A stretch of DNA of 64,000 nucleotides from Colwellia sp. (GTDB taxonomy: Bacteria > Pseudomonadota > Gammaproteobacteria > Enterobacterales > Alteromonadaceae). Below the pieces are notes generated by a model. That model was not told where the DNA came from and did not search any database. It saw nothing but the letters and a program-made list of their open reading frames with translations. Position 1 is the stretch's first letter; each line of letters opens with the position of its first letter. Of this stretch, positions 28,585-36,950 are shown piece by piece. The stretch spans positions 1 to 64,000 of the forward strand of contig JABSOX010000017.1 in NCBI GenBank assembly GCA_013215655.1. The letters run 5' to 3'. The position numbers and the translations under genes are program-made.

Positions 28585-29544
28585 TTGCCAGAAGTCAGCC
28601 CATTTACTAGCTCAGTATTCATATTGCTCAGCGTCGTGTTAATTAAAACAATACTGTCACGGTTTATTATTCATCAGCCATTACAGTTTTTTCGTTTTTT
28701 TTGTGATCGCCTCGCTGATAAAGTTAATAAACCTAACAACAGCAGTAACCAGCAAGTTATCGCTGGTATTATTGCTATTTTAGTGACTTTACTACCACTC
28801 GTTATTATTTTATGGCTATTTGAAAATTTCATCGAAGTGCCGCAAATATGGCATGCATTAATAATCTATTTTGCTTTAGGCTCTTTTGGCATAAGCCAAA
28901 AAAGTGAGAAAATAGCTCAGGCATTAATCTCCAATAATAATTATCAAGCTAAACAAATACTCAGCCCTTTAGTCTTACGTGATACAGATAAACTATCCAA
29001 CCTTGGTTTAAGTAAAGCCTGTATTGAAATGCAGTTACTACATAAACTACAACAGGGTTTTATTGTAGGTTGTTATTATTTAATTGCGGGTCCGTTAGCT
29101 GCAATAACCTTTCGACTGTTACTTGAAATGCACTATAGCTGGAATACTAAAGCTAAGAACTTCCAATTTTTTGGCCGATACATTAACCAAATGATCAACT
29201 TATTACAGTGGCTGCCAGCACGATTATTTGTGGTTATTTTACTTTTAAGCACTGTTGGTCAGAATTTTATTCTTTTTTGGCATTTGCTTAAAACACAGTT
29301 TTTCCGCTTAAATAATAATATGGTTGTTTATAGTTTGGCGCTAGCGCTAGAAAAACAACTCGGTGGCGTTGCTATGTACAATGGCTCTAAGCTGCGCAGA
29401 CAAAGCTTTAATGAACAAGCACGTCAACCAGAAGCCATCGACATAATTCATGCGTCAAAACGGGTTAATCAGGCTCTTTATTTTGCCATATTAGTTATCG
29501 GGCTCATTGCCGTCCTTTCTTTTGCCATCGCAATAAATTATTAA
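28585..29544 (+). CDS. CbiB/CobD-like cobalamin biosynthesis membrane protein
   Basis: 319 aa from a TTG start (no better ATG nearby; the exact start is uncertain). Multiple membrane helices. Segments such as LVLRDTDKLSNLGLSKACIEM and the C-terminal LALEKQLGGVAMYNGSKLRRQSF match the CbiB family, which joins aminopropanol to the corrin ring; several family motifs are eroded. It lies beside mtnN. A divergent CbiB-like protein of unproven activity. Confidence 0.7.
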   Translation: MPEVSPFTSSVFILLSVVLIKTILSRFIIHQPLQFFRFFCDRLADKVNKPNNSSNQQVIAGIIAILVTLLPLVIILWLFENFIEVPQIWHALIIYFALGSFGISQKSEKIAQALISNNNYQAKQILSPLVLRDTDKLSNLGLSKACIEMQLLHKLQQGFIVGCYYLIAGPLAAITFRLLLEMHYSWNTKAKNFQFFGRYINQMINLLQWLPARLFVVILLLSTVGQNFILFWHLLKTQFFRLNNNMVVYSLALALEKQLGGVAMYNGSKLRRQSFNEQARQPEAIDIIHASKRVNQALYFAILVIGLIAVLSFAIAINY

Positions 29545-29610
29545 ACCCCTTCCTGAATATCATTAATGTTGTACACTTAGATTACTATTCTCTAATATAA
29601 GATAATTAAC

Positions 29611-30009
29611 ATGACATTCAAAAATCTCCTGCTGGTTTTTATTTCTGCAGTTATATCTTTAACCGCTTGTGCAGAACAAACAGCAAAAATATCTCAACAA
29701 GAATTGCTAGGTTTAATGGCAAAGGCCAATAACCACGAATTTGTTGTGCTTGATGTAAGAACAGCAGAAGAGTTTGACGAAGGTCATATTGCCGGTGCTA
29801 TCAATATTAGTCATGATGAAATTGAAGATAATATTGCTAAACTTGGCAGCTATAAAGATAAGTTGGTTATTGTTCACTGTCGTTCAGGTCGACGTGCGGC
29901 AAGTGCTGAAGATGATTTATTAGAAAATGGTTTCAAAAACCTTCGTCATTTAGATGGTGATATGAACGGTTGGCAAGCAGCCAAACACCCGCTAGTTAAA
30001 GGTCACTAA
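29611..30009 (+). CDS. rhodanese-domain lipoprotein
   Basis: 132 aa. A lipoprotein signal ending LTAC is followed by a single rhodanese domain (VVLDVRTAEEFDEGHIAGAINI) with active-site loop HCRSGRR. Probably a periplasmic sulfurtransferase or a redox-related single-domain protein. Substrate unknown. The TRIC gene follows 33 bp later. Confidence 0.85.
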   Translation: MTFKNLLLVFISAVISLTACAEQTAKISQQELLGLMAKANNHEFVVLDVRTAEEFDEGHIAGAINISHDEIEDNIAKLGSYKDKLVIVHCRSGRRAASAEDDLLENGFKNLRHLDGDMNGWQAAKHPLVKGH

Positions 30010-30042
30010 TATCAGTTCCATTAAGAAAATAAGATTTAATGC

Positions 30043-30669
30043 ATGATTGATTTAATTTATTGGCTCGATTTATTTGGCATCATGGTATTTGCATTATCTG
30101 GTGCACTAATGGCTGGGCGATATCAACTAGACCCTTTTGGTGTTGTAGTATTGTCGGCTGTAACCGCTATTGGTGGTGGTACCATACGTGATGTCATTTT
30201 AAATACTCCGGTATTTTGGGTAGAAAACCCCATTTATATTTATGTAATTTTAACAACAGCTCTTTTAACCATTGTAGTTATCAGACAACCCAAAAGAATT
30301 CCTAAACGTTTTTTATTACTCGCAGATGCTTTTGGCTTAGCGTTATTTGCTGTTTTAGGTACCGAAAAAGCCATTGGTTTAGGAGTGCCCTTATCAGTCG
30401 CTATCGTGATGGGAACTATTACCGGTGTTGCCGGAGGAATGATCCGCGATGTGCTTTGTAATGTTATTCCGATGATCTTAAGGCAAGAAATTTATGCATT
30501 AGCAGCAATGTTTGGAGGCGGATTATTTGCCACTTTTTATGCTTTTGGCTGGCATGACAATGTTTCGACACTTGTTGCCATACTCGGCGCTTTGGCATTA
30601 AGGCTTGCAGGCATATATTGGCGAGTATCTTTACCTGCTTTTCAATTAATTGATCAAGATAAAAAATAG
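30043..30669 (+). CDS. TRIC-type cation channel family protein
   Basis: 208 aa with seven predicted membrane segments built from two repeats, each containing a GGG(T/M)IRDV motif: GGGTIRDVILN near residue 46 and AGGMIRDVLCN near residue 133. This is the signature of the UPF0126/YicG (bacterial TRIC) family of trimeric cation channels. Confidence 0.88.
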   Translation: MIDLIYWLDLFGIMVFALSGALMAGRYQLDPFGVVVLSAVTAIGGGTIRDVILNTPVFWVENPIYIYVILTTALLTIVVIRQPKRIPKRFLLLADAFGLALFAVLGTEKAIGLGVPLSVAIVMGTITGVAGGMIRDVLCNVIPMILRQEIYALAAMFGGGLFATFYAFGWHDNVSTLVAILGALALRLAGIYWRVSLPAFQLIDQDKK

Positions 30670-30698
30670 CACAGCGCCATAGAAACTATCGCTGTGCT
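30668..30698. terminator. terminator hairpin between convergent genes
   Basis: AGCACAGCG and CGCTGTGCT form a 9-bp stem. On the minus strand it is followed by an ATTTTTT run, so it mainly ends the outer-membrane protein transcript. Confidence 0.75.
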
Positions 30699-30712
30699 GA
30701 AAACTCACAAAT

Positions 30713-31315
30713 TTAAAATGCGTAGTTAATGCCAACATTAAGTGTTTTCATCTCTAAATCACCCATGTCTTGATACTGAAAGCCTGCATTCATGCCCATA
30801 CCATTATCCCAACGATACGCCCAACCAGCCTCTGCAACAAAACCAACACCATTTTTATCTGCGATTTTATTTTTATTTAAACTGACTCTGTAGTCATAAT
30901 ATGAAGCGCCAATTTTACCATATAGGCTATTACGCTCAGTTAAAGATAAATCTGTTTTTAAGGCTATAATCAATGCATCGTATTTAAAATCATCTGCTTG
31001 CAAATCGAATTTATGATCATCGGTATCACAATGCCATTTGTTGTTAGTACCTTTTACACAATCCCAATCAGCATCCGCGCCATTTGATAAACCAATTTCT
31101 AAATAATATTGCGGCATAAATTTATAGTTATAATAAATATACGCTTGGCCGGTGCCTTGACCATCTGTCGAGTCACCTTTATATTCCAAGCCACCACCAC
31201 CAAATTGCAAACCGACAGAATGTTGAGTATTTGTTTCAGCCATTACAGATGCCGATAGAGAAAGTGCCAATAGTGTTACTGAGAATGTTGCAGAGAGTGT
31301 TTTTAATAGTTTCAT
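30713..31315 (-). CDS. outer-membrane beta-barrel protein
   Basis: About 200 aa. Start ATG 31315 (MKLLKTLSATF) with AAGGA upstream; the in-frame ATG 21 bp earlier is less likely. Signal peptide ends near ASVMAE. The mature protein alternates aromatic strands (YIYYNYKF, YYLEIGLS, YGKIGASYYDYRV, AEAGWAYRW) and ends NVGINYAF with the terminal Phe of outer-membrane barrels. A short barrel of OmpW/OprF-like size; ligand unknown. Confidence 0.8.
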   Translation of the reverse strand: MKLLKTLSATFSVTLLALSLSASVMAETNTQHSVGLQFGGGGLEYKGDSTDGQGTGQAYIYYNYKFMPQYYLEIGLSNGADADWDCVKGTNNKWHCDTDDHKFDLQADDFKYDALIIALKTDLSLTERNSLYGKIGASYYDYRVSLNKNKIADKNGVGFVAEAGWAYRWDNGMGMNAGFQYQDMGDLEMKTLNVGINYAF

Positions 31316-31879
31316 TTGATTATCCTTTAAATACATTTTCTAAGAGGCTTTACACCAGTAATGCATGTATTTGTTTACGTCATTAAGATGAAACTATTAT
31401 GTCGAATTAGTTCACGCCAATCTGTTTGACAAGTGTGTTGAAGATGTTCTTTTATGTAAGAATATTAGAGGAAAGTGCAAATAATTCGTTTTTTGGACAA
31501 GTGTTGATGGTCAACGATAAAACAGCTTTCATGAGCTCTTTATTTTGCACTAAAAATCTTAATTTTTTCTGATGAAATTCTTTTAAGGTTCGTTCATTAT
31601 TCTGATTATATTGTCAGTGTGCTAACTACACCAAGAGGGGCGTTACACACCAAATGCCCTTCTTGACTCCCCGTGGCGCCCGACTCAGCTACAACTGGTC
31701 TTTGAATTTTTTTGCAGTTACCGAAATTTGACGAATACTCGTCCCTGCGCGACGCCAATTCCAGCCATCCATTGCTGTCAACGGAAACAACTGATAAAAA
31801 GTCGAATATCAACGCTGAGATGGGAACTGGTGAAACCTGCAGGGCTCACTTTTATGGTGGATCGAATTTAATAGCCAAC
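31316..31879. other. non-coding or decayed stretch at the left edge of the accessory region
   Basis: 564 bp. The first part is the promoter region of the outer-membrane protein. From about 31600 the composition rises in GC (CGTGGCGCCCGACTC, CCCTGCGCGACGCC) unlike its flanks. It holds an isolated GGGGCGTTA at about 31636-31644 that resembles an attC end in + orientation. Short open frames on both strands match nothing I know. Probably debris of an inserted element. Confidence 0.45.
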
Positions 31880-32179
<300 letters not shown>

Positions 32180-32181
<2 letters not shown>

Positions 32182-32932
32182 ACTTGTTAGAGGCCTTTGC
32201 AGACAAAGCTAATTTTTGTGTATGAATTAGTAAACTAATGTCTCCAACTGCGCCATGCCCGGGAACAACTAATTTAATATCAGGATAGCGATTAATGACT
32301 TTCTGAATAGAGTTCGACCATTCACTAATAACAGCGTCCCCAGTATTACCTAAGTGTTTAGCGTGCAGGCTTTTAACAAAACAGCCGCCGAATAGTATCT
32401 TTTCCTTAGGCAGCCAAACAACGATATTATCTTCTGTATGTCCTGCTCCTGGGTAAAAAACACTCACGACACCATCAATTAATTCAAATGTATTACTTGA
32501 TATTTCGTCACTAGACGTTTCTTTTTGGTTTGATTTAAGCAGTTTGTTAGTTAGTGATGTCGCATAGGTTTTTATTTTCAAATCATTTAAAAGCGGTAAA
32601 TCGTTACTAGAATCTTCATGAAAATGAGTAACAACAGTGCTTTTTATCGTTAGGCCTTTAGTTTCAATCCACTCAATCAGTTCTATAGTTGCCTGAGTTG
32701 TCCAAGGAGTGTCTATCATATGTGCCTCAGTACCATTAATAACAATTAGACCTGATGTCTCTACTACCCCCCATGGTTCAACCCTCTTAAATGAAATATG
32801 CTGATAAACGTTATTACTTAATTTTTTAATCTTAAGCTTTTTAACACCCTCACTATTTGCGAAAACAATACCAGGAACAAATAGTATAAGTAGAATAATT
32901 GATTTCATAGTTACTTTCATAGTTACTCTCAT
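32180..32932 (-). CDS. subclass B1 metallo-beta-lactamase, IMP-like (integron cassette)
   Basis: 250 aa with a signal peptide (SIILLILFVPGIVFA, about 11-25) for the periplasm. All six B1 zinc ligands are present: His103, His105, Asp107 (THFHED), His165 (GAGHTEDN), Cys184 (FGGCF) and His226 (VPGHG). NIVVWLPKEKILFGGCF is nearly the IMP-type sequence, and WGVV and IDTP also match. It should hydrolyse beta-lactams, perhaps including carbapenems, but activity is unproven. Three in-frame ATGs (codons 1, 5, 9) lie in a 12-bp triplication. The last codons (SNK, stop) read into the attC R'' half, as expected for a cassette gene. Confidence 0.88.
32182..32190 (-). repeat. attC half-site (R''), interrupted by IS remnant
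   Basis: The sequence ACTTGTTAG equals the outer end of the other attC sites in the array. No matching TAACGCC end is found within 120 bp on the other side; the IS1111-type remnant begins directly next to it. Confidence 0.65.
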
Positions 32933-32936
32933 AGTT
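32899..32936 (-). repeat. three 12-bp tandem repeats over the MBL start
   Basis: On the minus strand AACTATGAGAGT, AACTATGAAAGT and AACTATGAAATC follow one another, each supplying an in-frame ATG. GAGAG five bases before the second ATG is the best ribosome-binding match. Confidence 0.75.
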
Positions 32937-32947
32937 GAGTGGCCTCT

Positions 32948-33047
32948 AACGCCCCATTAACGGGCAAATAATAGTTGGTTAAATAAGGCTACGTAGGCGC
33001 AAAAAGCAACTATTATCTGTCCCTGTTTAAACGAGTATCTATAACCG
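32948..33047 (-). repeat. integron attC site 1 (degenerate outer end)
   Basis: It begins TAACGCCCC (R' of the minus-strand site), has the arm pair AATAGTTG / CAACTATT and a TGTCCCTGTTTAAACG segment, but ends GTATCTATAACC instead of CTTGTTAG. It is the attC at the end of the long cbiZ-globin-cyclase segment and the entry point of the metallo-beta-lactamase cassette. Confidence 0.75.
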
Positions 33048-33293
33048 TTTACTATGTTGCGCCCATTTAGTGAGTACTAGTATATCTTTAGATTTTGCTA
33101 GAACAATGTTCAAGTTATGATGAATTATGACAAAAACATGACAACTTAATATGTAGAGGAGTTAGTAATACGACATGAGTTAATTCATTAGAAAAGGAGC
33201 AAAAAATTAAATGTTAACTTACGGAATGCGCACTGAGAAGCGATTAAAGACAATCTATTTTTCGTTGCTATTTAGTTAAGATAAGGCTCACTT
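33048..33293. other. intergenic region after the diguanylate cyclase gene
   Basis: About 246 bp, AT-rich. No gene, no further attC and no convincing terminator visible. Confidence 0.4.
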
Positions 33294-34256
33294 TTACCTA
33301 TTATTTCTAGCAACATCCTTCGCATAAAGTATATCTCCTCTTTTTTCAAATAACTCGGTTGAAAAAGGAATCACGCACGACCGTCCATGTTGTTTAGCAT
33401 AATATAAAGCTTTGTCGGCATTATTAAGTAATACATCAAGTGTAGTTCCATCTTTTCCATATTCAGATACCCCTGCACTAAAAGATATGTTAACGGTTTT
33501 TTCAGTAGGAGTTTCTATTTGCATATCCTTTATGGATTCCAAAATTTGTTGAATATTGGTAGTTGTATCTCCTTTATCACTCTTATCTTGAATAAGACAA
33601 AACTCCTCTCCACCAATACGAGAAAAAAATGATAGAGGGGATATCAATTTTTTTATGTGTTCACAAAACATCTCTAAAACATAGTCACCGAACTCATGAC
33701 CATAACTATCATTAAATTTTTTGAAGTAGTCTATATCTAGAACACTAATAGCACATTTCAAATTAGTGTTAGCATTTTTTAATTGATCAAATTTGGTAAA
33801 TAATGCTCTCCGATTCGCTGTTTTTGTTAATTGATCTGTGTGCGCTAACATAAACATTTCATTACTATATTTTTCAAGCATAGAATTTGAACTATGTAAT
33901 AAGAATTGAGTTTTCTTCAGTTTAGTAACGTCCTGTACCTGAACGATAATAAATTCATTGTTTTTATAAGCGTTATATTCATAGATGTATTTTTTCCGAG
34001 AACTTTCAACTTCTATATTGAATAGATGAGACTCTGTATCACCTTGATAGATGCAATCTAATTCATTGACCAATTTTTTTTCAAGTGACTTATAAAGATC
34101 TTCTGAGGTACCGATCACATTAGTATTAAAAAGTTCATCGAAGCTATTATTCTTGAAAATCAGTTCTTTTTCTGAATAAGAAAAGATAGCTATCGGTATC
34201 TTCAGTAAATTAATTGAATTGAATTCGCCTTGGCTATCCTTTGCTAATGGGTGCAT
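33294..34256 (-). CDS. diguanylate cyclase (PAS-like + GGDEF)
   Basis: 320 aa. Residues about 15-115 look like a PAS sensor domain (IPIAIFSYSEKELIFKNNSF ... FIIVQVQDVT), then a short coiled linker and a GGDEF domain with DQLTKTANRRALF, LDIDYFKKFNDSYGHEFGD and the active loop GGEEF at 215-219. This should make c-di-GMP. The product-inhibition RxxD motif expected just before GGEEF is absent. No membrane segment, so cytosolic. The start overlaps the end of the globin gene by 23 bp, implying co-translation and a shared job. Confidence 0.88.
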   Translation of the reverse strand: MHPLAKDSQGEFNSINLLKIPIAIFSYSEKELIFKNNSFDELFNTNVIGTSEDLYKSLEKKLVNELDCIYQGDTESHLFNIEVESSRKKYIYEYNAYKNNEFIIVQVQDVTKLKKTQFLLHSSNSMLEKYSNEMFMLAHTDQLTKTANRRALFTKFDQLKNANTNLKCAISVLDIDYFKKFNDSYGHEFGDYVLEMFCEHIKKLISPLSFFSRIGGEEFCLIQDKSDKGDTTTNIQQILESIKDMQIETPTEKTVNISFSAGVSEYGKDGTTLDVLLNNADKALYYAKQHGRSCVIPFSTELFEKRGDILYAKDVARNNR

Positions 34257-34605
34257 AAAAAAGTCTCTTTTTATTCGAAAGTGTATTTATGAGCATTTCC
34301 GAATCTGCTTTATCCATACCAAATTCTAATAAAGCTAGGTCTAATAAAGTAATAACCTCATTCCACACCTCATCTTTGATATTTAAGTGGCTGTGAACTG
34401 ATGCTAAATGTTGATCAGTAAAGGATACGGGCCCACCCAATAATGCCGATATAAAGTTGGTCTGGTGATCGATTAGGGTTTCCATATTGCTGTTCTCAAA
34501 ATACAAACCTACCACCCCAGAATCTAGCATTTTGTCATAAAAATTTTCAATTAATCCATGAATTGAGGAAAAGCCACCGTATTTTATAAATAGAGAAGAC
34601 TGCAC
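34234..34605 (-). CDS. group 1 truncated haemoglobin
   Basis: 123 aa, the trHb1 length. Family landmarks: YGGFSSIHGLIENFYDKML with the B10 Tyr at residue 23, ALLGGP at 55-60, and the proximal haem His at 71 in LASVHSHLNI. It likely binds O2, NO or CO. The overlap with a PAS-GGDEF gene suggests it is the gas-sensing partner of the cyclase, a split version of a globin-coupled sensor; that partnership is inference. Confidence 0.8.
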   Translation of the reverse strand: MQSSLFIKYGGFSSIHGLIENFYDKMLDSGVVGLYFENSNMETLIDHQTNFISALLGGPVSFTDQHLASVHSHLNIKDEVWNEVITLLDLALLEFGMDKADSEMLINTLSNKKRLFYAPISKG

Positions 34606-35027
34606 TAGTTAATCCTTATACCATTATTCGAATAATTATTGGAAAAGCTCACGAGCTAGATACATACCTTTTCATTTAAAGAAGTTAATCCTTCATAATA
34701 TTAGAACAAAAATCAAAACCTTGTATTAATATCCTCGATAGTTGGATGGAAAATATATTTATTATCAGTCAGTCACATGACTAAAGTATTAGTTAGAATA
34801 TATATGGCACGAAGATTACCTACTGTTGTATTTCTACAACAATTATAGTGTGTCCACAAAACTGGGGTAAGACTACAATGCTGACGTTAGGATTAGTGTT
34901 AAAAAAGCGATTTGGATTAGATTTTGTATGTGTAAATCACACCAAAAAGTTGTAAGTAAACAACAAGAAGATACCCATTTGTAATCATGAATAAATACAC
35001 ATCACAAAGAGGCACAGCCTGAAAGCT
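34606..35027. other. gap upstream of globin-cyclase operon
   Basis: 422 bp that should hold the globin promoter. It contains a small hairpin GTTGTA-TTTC-TACAAC at about 34825-34840 and, next to it, TGTGTCCACAAAACTGGGGT at about 34849-34868, which resembles the terminal repeat of an IS3-like element but has no partner copy nearby. No ORF or attC seen. Confidence 0.45.
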
Positions 35028-35699
35028 CTATGCATCTAATGAACTGGTAACTGCTGCTATAACCAAACGTCCAATCCATTCGCCGAGCAAGACATGTTTA
35101 CCACAAAATTTGATTTCCTGCGGGCCATCACCACTGACAACAGCAATAGCATCGGTCCCAGTTCCTGTCGCTAACAAACGAGATACTGGACTTAAAATAC
35201 CGGCATTCTGCAAGGCGGCTGACTTGCCTTCTGTAGCAACCATAACGGCTTCTAACATGGCAGCATCTGTTAACTTAGCTGAGCAGATTAATATAAGGTT
35301 AATCGTGCCAACTTTTTCTGTTATACCTAACAATTCCTGTATGTCAGCTTTATCACCTGCACGCCGAGCGTTGTTTACTCCTGTAGTGACGAGTACTGTA
35401 ATATCAACACCTTCTACGCAAGCCTGCTCAATACGAAGAGAATTCATAGAAGCTGCTGTCATCATACCGACAACATTACCTTGCCAGCCTTGAGTGTTGG
35501 CATAGTCGCTTAGACTCCTCTCAGGAGCCTCGCAAGAAGATGAATTTAGGGGAACTTTTCGATTCACGATATGATCGGCTTTGACCAGACCACCGTTCAA
35601 AATGGCTGAACTTATCACTCGTTGCGGAGACAAAAAAGCTACATGTATATGATCATCATTGTATTGCAGCTTGGTAAAGGTATTAATGTTTATATTCAT
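35028..35699 (-). CDS. cbiZ: adenosylcobinamide amidohydrolase CbiZ
   Basis: 223 aa. Signature CbiZ segments TTGVNNARRAGDKA, GTINLILICSAKLTDAAM and EAVMVATEGKSAAL are clear. CbiZ cleaves the side chain of adenosylpseudocobalamin or cobinamide to adenosylcobyric acid, letting a cell remodel scavenged corrinoids. The start is 49 bp inside an attC boundary, so it behaves as the first gene of a cassette. The CbiB-like protein at 28585 would act on its product. Confidence 0.86.
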   Translation of the reverse strand: MNININTFTKLQYNDDHIHVAFLSPQRVISSAILNGGLVKADHIVNRKVPLNSSSCEAPERSLSDYANTQGWQGNVVGMMTAASMNSLRIEQACVEGVDITVLVTTGVNNARRAGDKADIQELLGITEKVGTINLILICSAKLTDAAMLEAVMVATEGKSAALQNAGILSPVSRLLATGTGTDAIAVVSGDGPQEIKFCGKHVLLGEWIGRLVIAAVTSSLDA

Positions 35700-35746
35700 A
35701 GATATTCAAGATATTAAGTACAATGCATCTTAGTTGAAACAGACAC

Positions 35747-35845
35747 ATAACGCCCACTTAAGCGGACAAAAATAGTTGGTTAAAATGTGTAGCGAAGCGG
35801 AACCTAACCAACTGTTTTTGTTCCGTTTGAAGTTCTTGTAAGCTA
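35747..35845 (-). repeat. integron attC site 2
   Basis: TAACGCCCACTTAAGCGG start, arm pair GTTGGTTAAAA / AACCAAC around a GTGTAGCGAAGCGGAAC centre, and TTCTTGTAAGCT end. About 99 bp, minus orientation. It closes the cassette of the secreted protein at 35848. Confidence 0.9.
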
Positions 35846-35847
35846 CG

Positions 35848-36303
35848 TTATTTAGTTTTAGTGTAATATTCTCTAATATGGCTATTGCCATCACTATCCG
35901 AAGTTCCCATATATTCCCAATAAGTATTATCGTTTTCGAATTGCAGATGAGATATGTGTGTTTTTCCATATCTGTTATATTTCAAAACGATACTATTATC
36001 TGTGCATCCCAAAACATTGAAACTTATTTGTTCTTCTTTTGATGGAAGTTGCATTACTTTATCTCCCATCTTCATTGCAATTTCAGGAGTAGAAACAAAC
36101 ATTTGTTTATTATCCTTGAATATAATAGTTTCATAGCCCTGAGTTTGAGACATATAAGACCATGCTCTTTTATCTATATTTGCCCACTTTTTATTGAAGG
36201 ACTCAAACTTTTCTAAAGAAGATGACCATGTCCCTTCTAGCGAAGGGCAACAAAAAGCAACACTTGGAATCATAAAAGACAAACCGATTAATAACTTTTT
36301 CAT
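35848..36303 (-). CDS. secreted protein of unknown function (integron cassette)
   Basis: 151 aa with a cleavable signal peptide (MKKLLIGLSFMIPSVAFC). The mature chain opens CPSLEGTW and continues as beta-rich segments ending in TYWEYMGTSDSDG and REYYTKTK, a lipocalin-like pattern (GTW near the N-terminus), but I cannot assign a family. Single-gene cassette between attC sites 2 and 3. Confidence 0.65.
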   Translation of the reverse strand: MKKLLIGLSFMIPSVAFCCPSLEGTWSSSLEKFESFNKKWANIDKRAWSYMSQTQGYETIIFKDNKQMFVSTPEIAMKMGDKVMQLPSKEEQISFNVLGCTDNSIVLKYNRYGKTHISHLQFENDNTYWEYMGTSDSDGNSHIREYYTKTK

Positions 36304-36346
36304 ACTTAAAATTGAACACCTTATTTGGAAGTAATACTTAAAGTAG

Positions 36347-36444
36347 CTAACGCCCCATTAAGAGGCTTTTAATTGTTGGCTAAAATGTGAAGCGAAGCGG
36401 AACCTCGCCAACTGTTAAAGTTCTGCTTGAATGGCTTGTTAGAG
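36347..36444 (-). repeat. integron attC site 3
   Basis: CTAACGCCCCATTAAGAGGC start, GTTGGCTAAAATGTGAAGCGAAGCGG core, CGCCAAC arm and GGCTTGTTAGAGG end. Minus orientation. Confidence 0.9.
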
Positions 36445-36450
36445 GTAAAT

Positions 36451-36840
36451 TCATCCAATATTATGAATTAGAAAAGCAAATAGAAACACACTAAACGCAC
36501 AAACTAACCTTACAGTCCAAACAGGTAAAATATCAGTTATATATTTGATTATGAATTCCACTTTACTTGTACCCAAAACCATTATCGCTAATGCTGCTAC
36601 CATTGAAATGTAACCAAAAATAGCAAATATTAATGGAAATATTGCAGTCTCTGCTGACAATACTAATGAAATCCCCAAAAACATCCTAATTATAATATCA
36701 CTATATCTTGCCAGTTTTGAGTTTACGAGGTGCGGCATTCCAAGGATTAGCTTTTGTGGAAAAATGACACAAAAAAGACTTAGTAACACCATTGCAAATG
36801 AGATCATAACGATAATCAACTGCCAAACTGTATAGTCCAC
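36451..36840 (-). CDS. four-helix membrane protein (integron cassette)
   Basis: About 129 aa with four hydrophobic helices (IIVMISFAMVLLSLFCVIF, MFLGISLVLSAETAIFPLIFAIF, ISMVAALAIMVL and VRLVCAFSVFLFAFLI). I start it at GTG 36840: the open frame extends 7 codons into the attC, but GAGG sits seven bases before the 36840 GTG. No known family. Confidence 0.6.
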   Translation of the reverse strand: MDYTVWQLIIVMISFAMVLLSLFCVIFPQKLILGMPHLVNSKLARYSDIIIRMFLGISLVLSAETAIFPLIFAIFGYISMVAALAIMVLGTSKVEFIIKYITDILPVWTVRLVCAFSVFLFAFLIHNIG

Positions 36841-36851
36841 TCCGTTTACCT

Positions 36852-36950
36852 CTAACGCCACGTTAAGCGGCTGATAATTGTTGGCTAAAATGTGTAGCGA
36901 AGCGTAACCGAGCCAACTGTTAGCAGTCCGTTCTTAAACGCCTTGTTATA
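36852..36950 (-). repeat. integron attC site 4
   Basis: CTAACGCCACGTTAAGCGGC start, TTGTTGGCTAAAATGTGTAGCGAAGCG core, GAGCCAACTG arm and CGCCTTGTTATA end. The stop codon of the next cassette gene (TAA 36948-36946) is formed by the R'' end. Confidence 0.9.

Noticed and set aside
31636-31644. GGGGCGTTA as a possible + oriented attC end
   Set aside because: No TAACAAG-type partner at the right distance and no arm pair; left only as a note.
31606-31812. 68-codon minus-strand ORF and an overlapping plus ORF from 31712
   Set aside because: Neither has family motifs beyond the transposase remnant; treated as decayed element sequence, not genes.
35730-35969. 79-codon minus-strand ORF across attC 2
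   Set aside because: It runs through the recombination site and overlaps the secreted-protein gene in another frame; no initiation signal.
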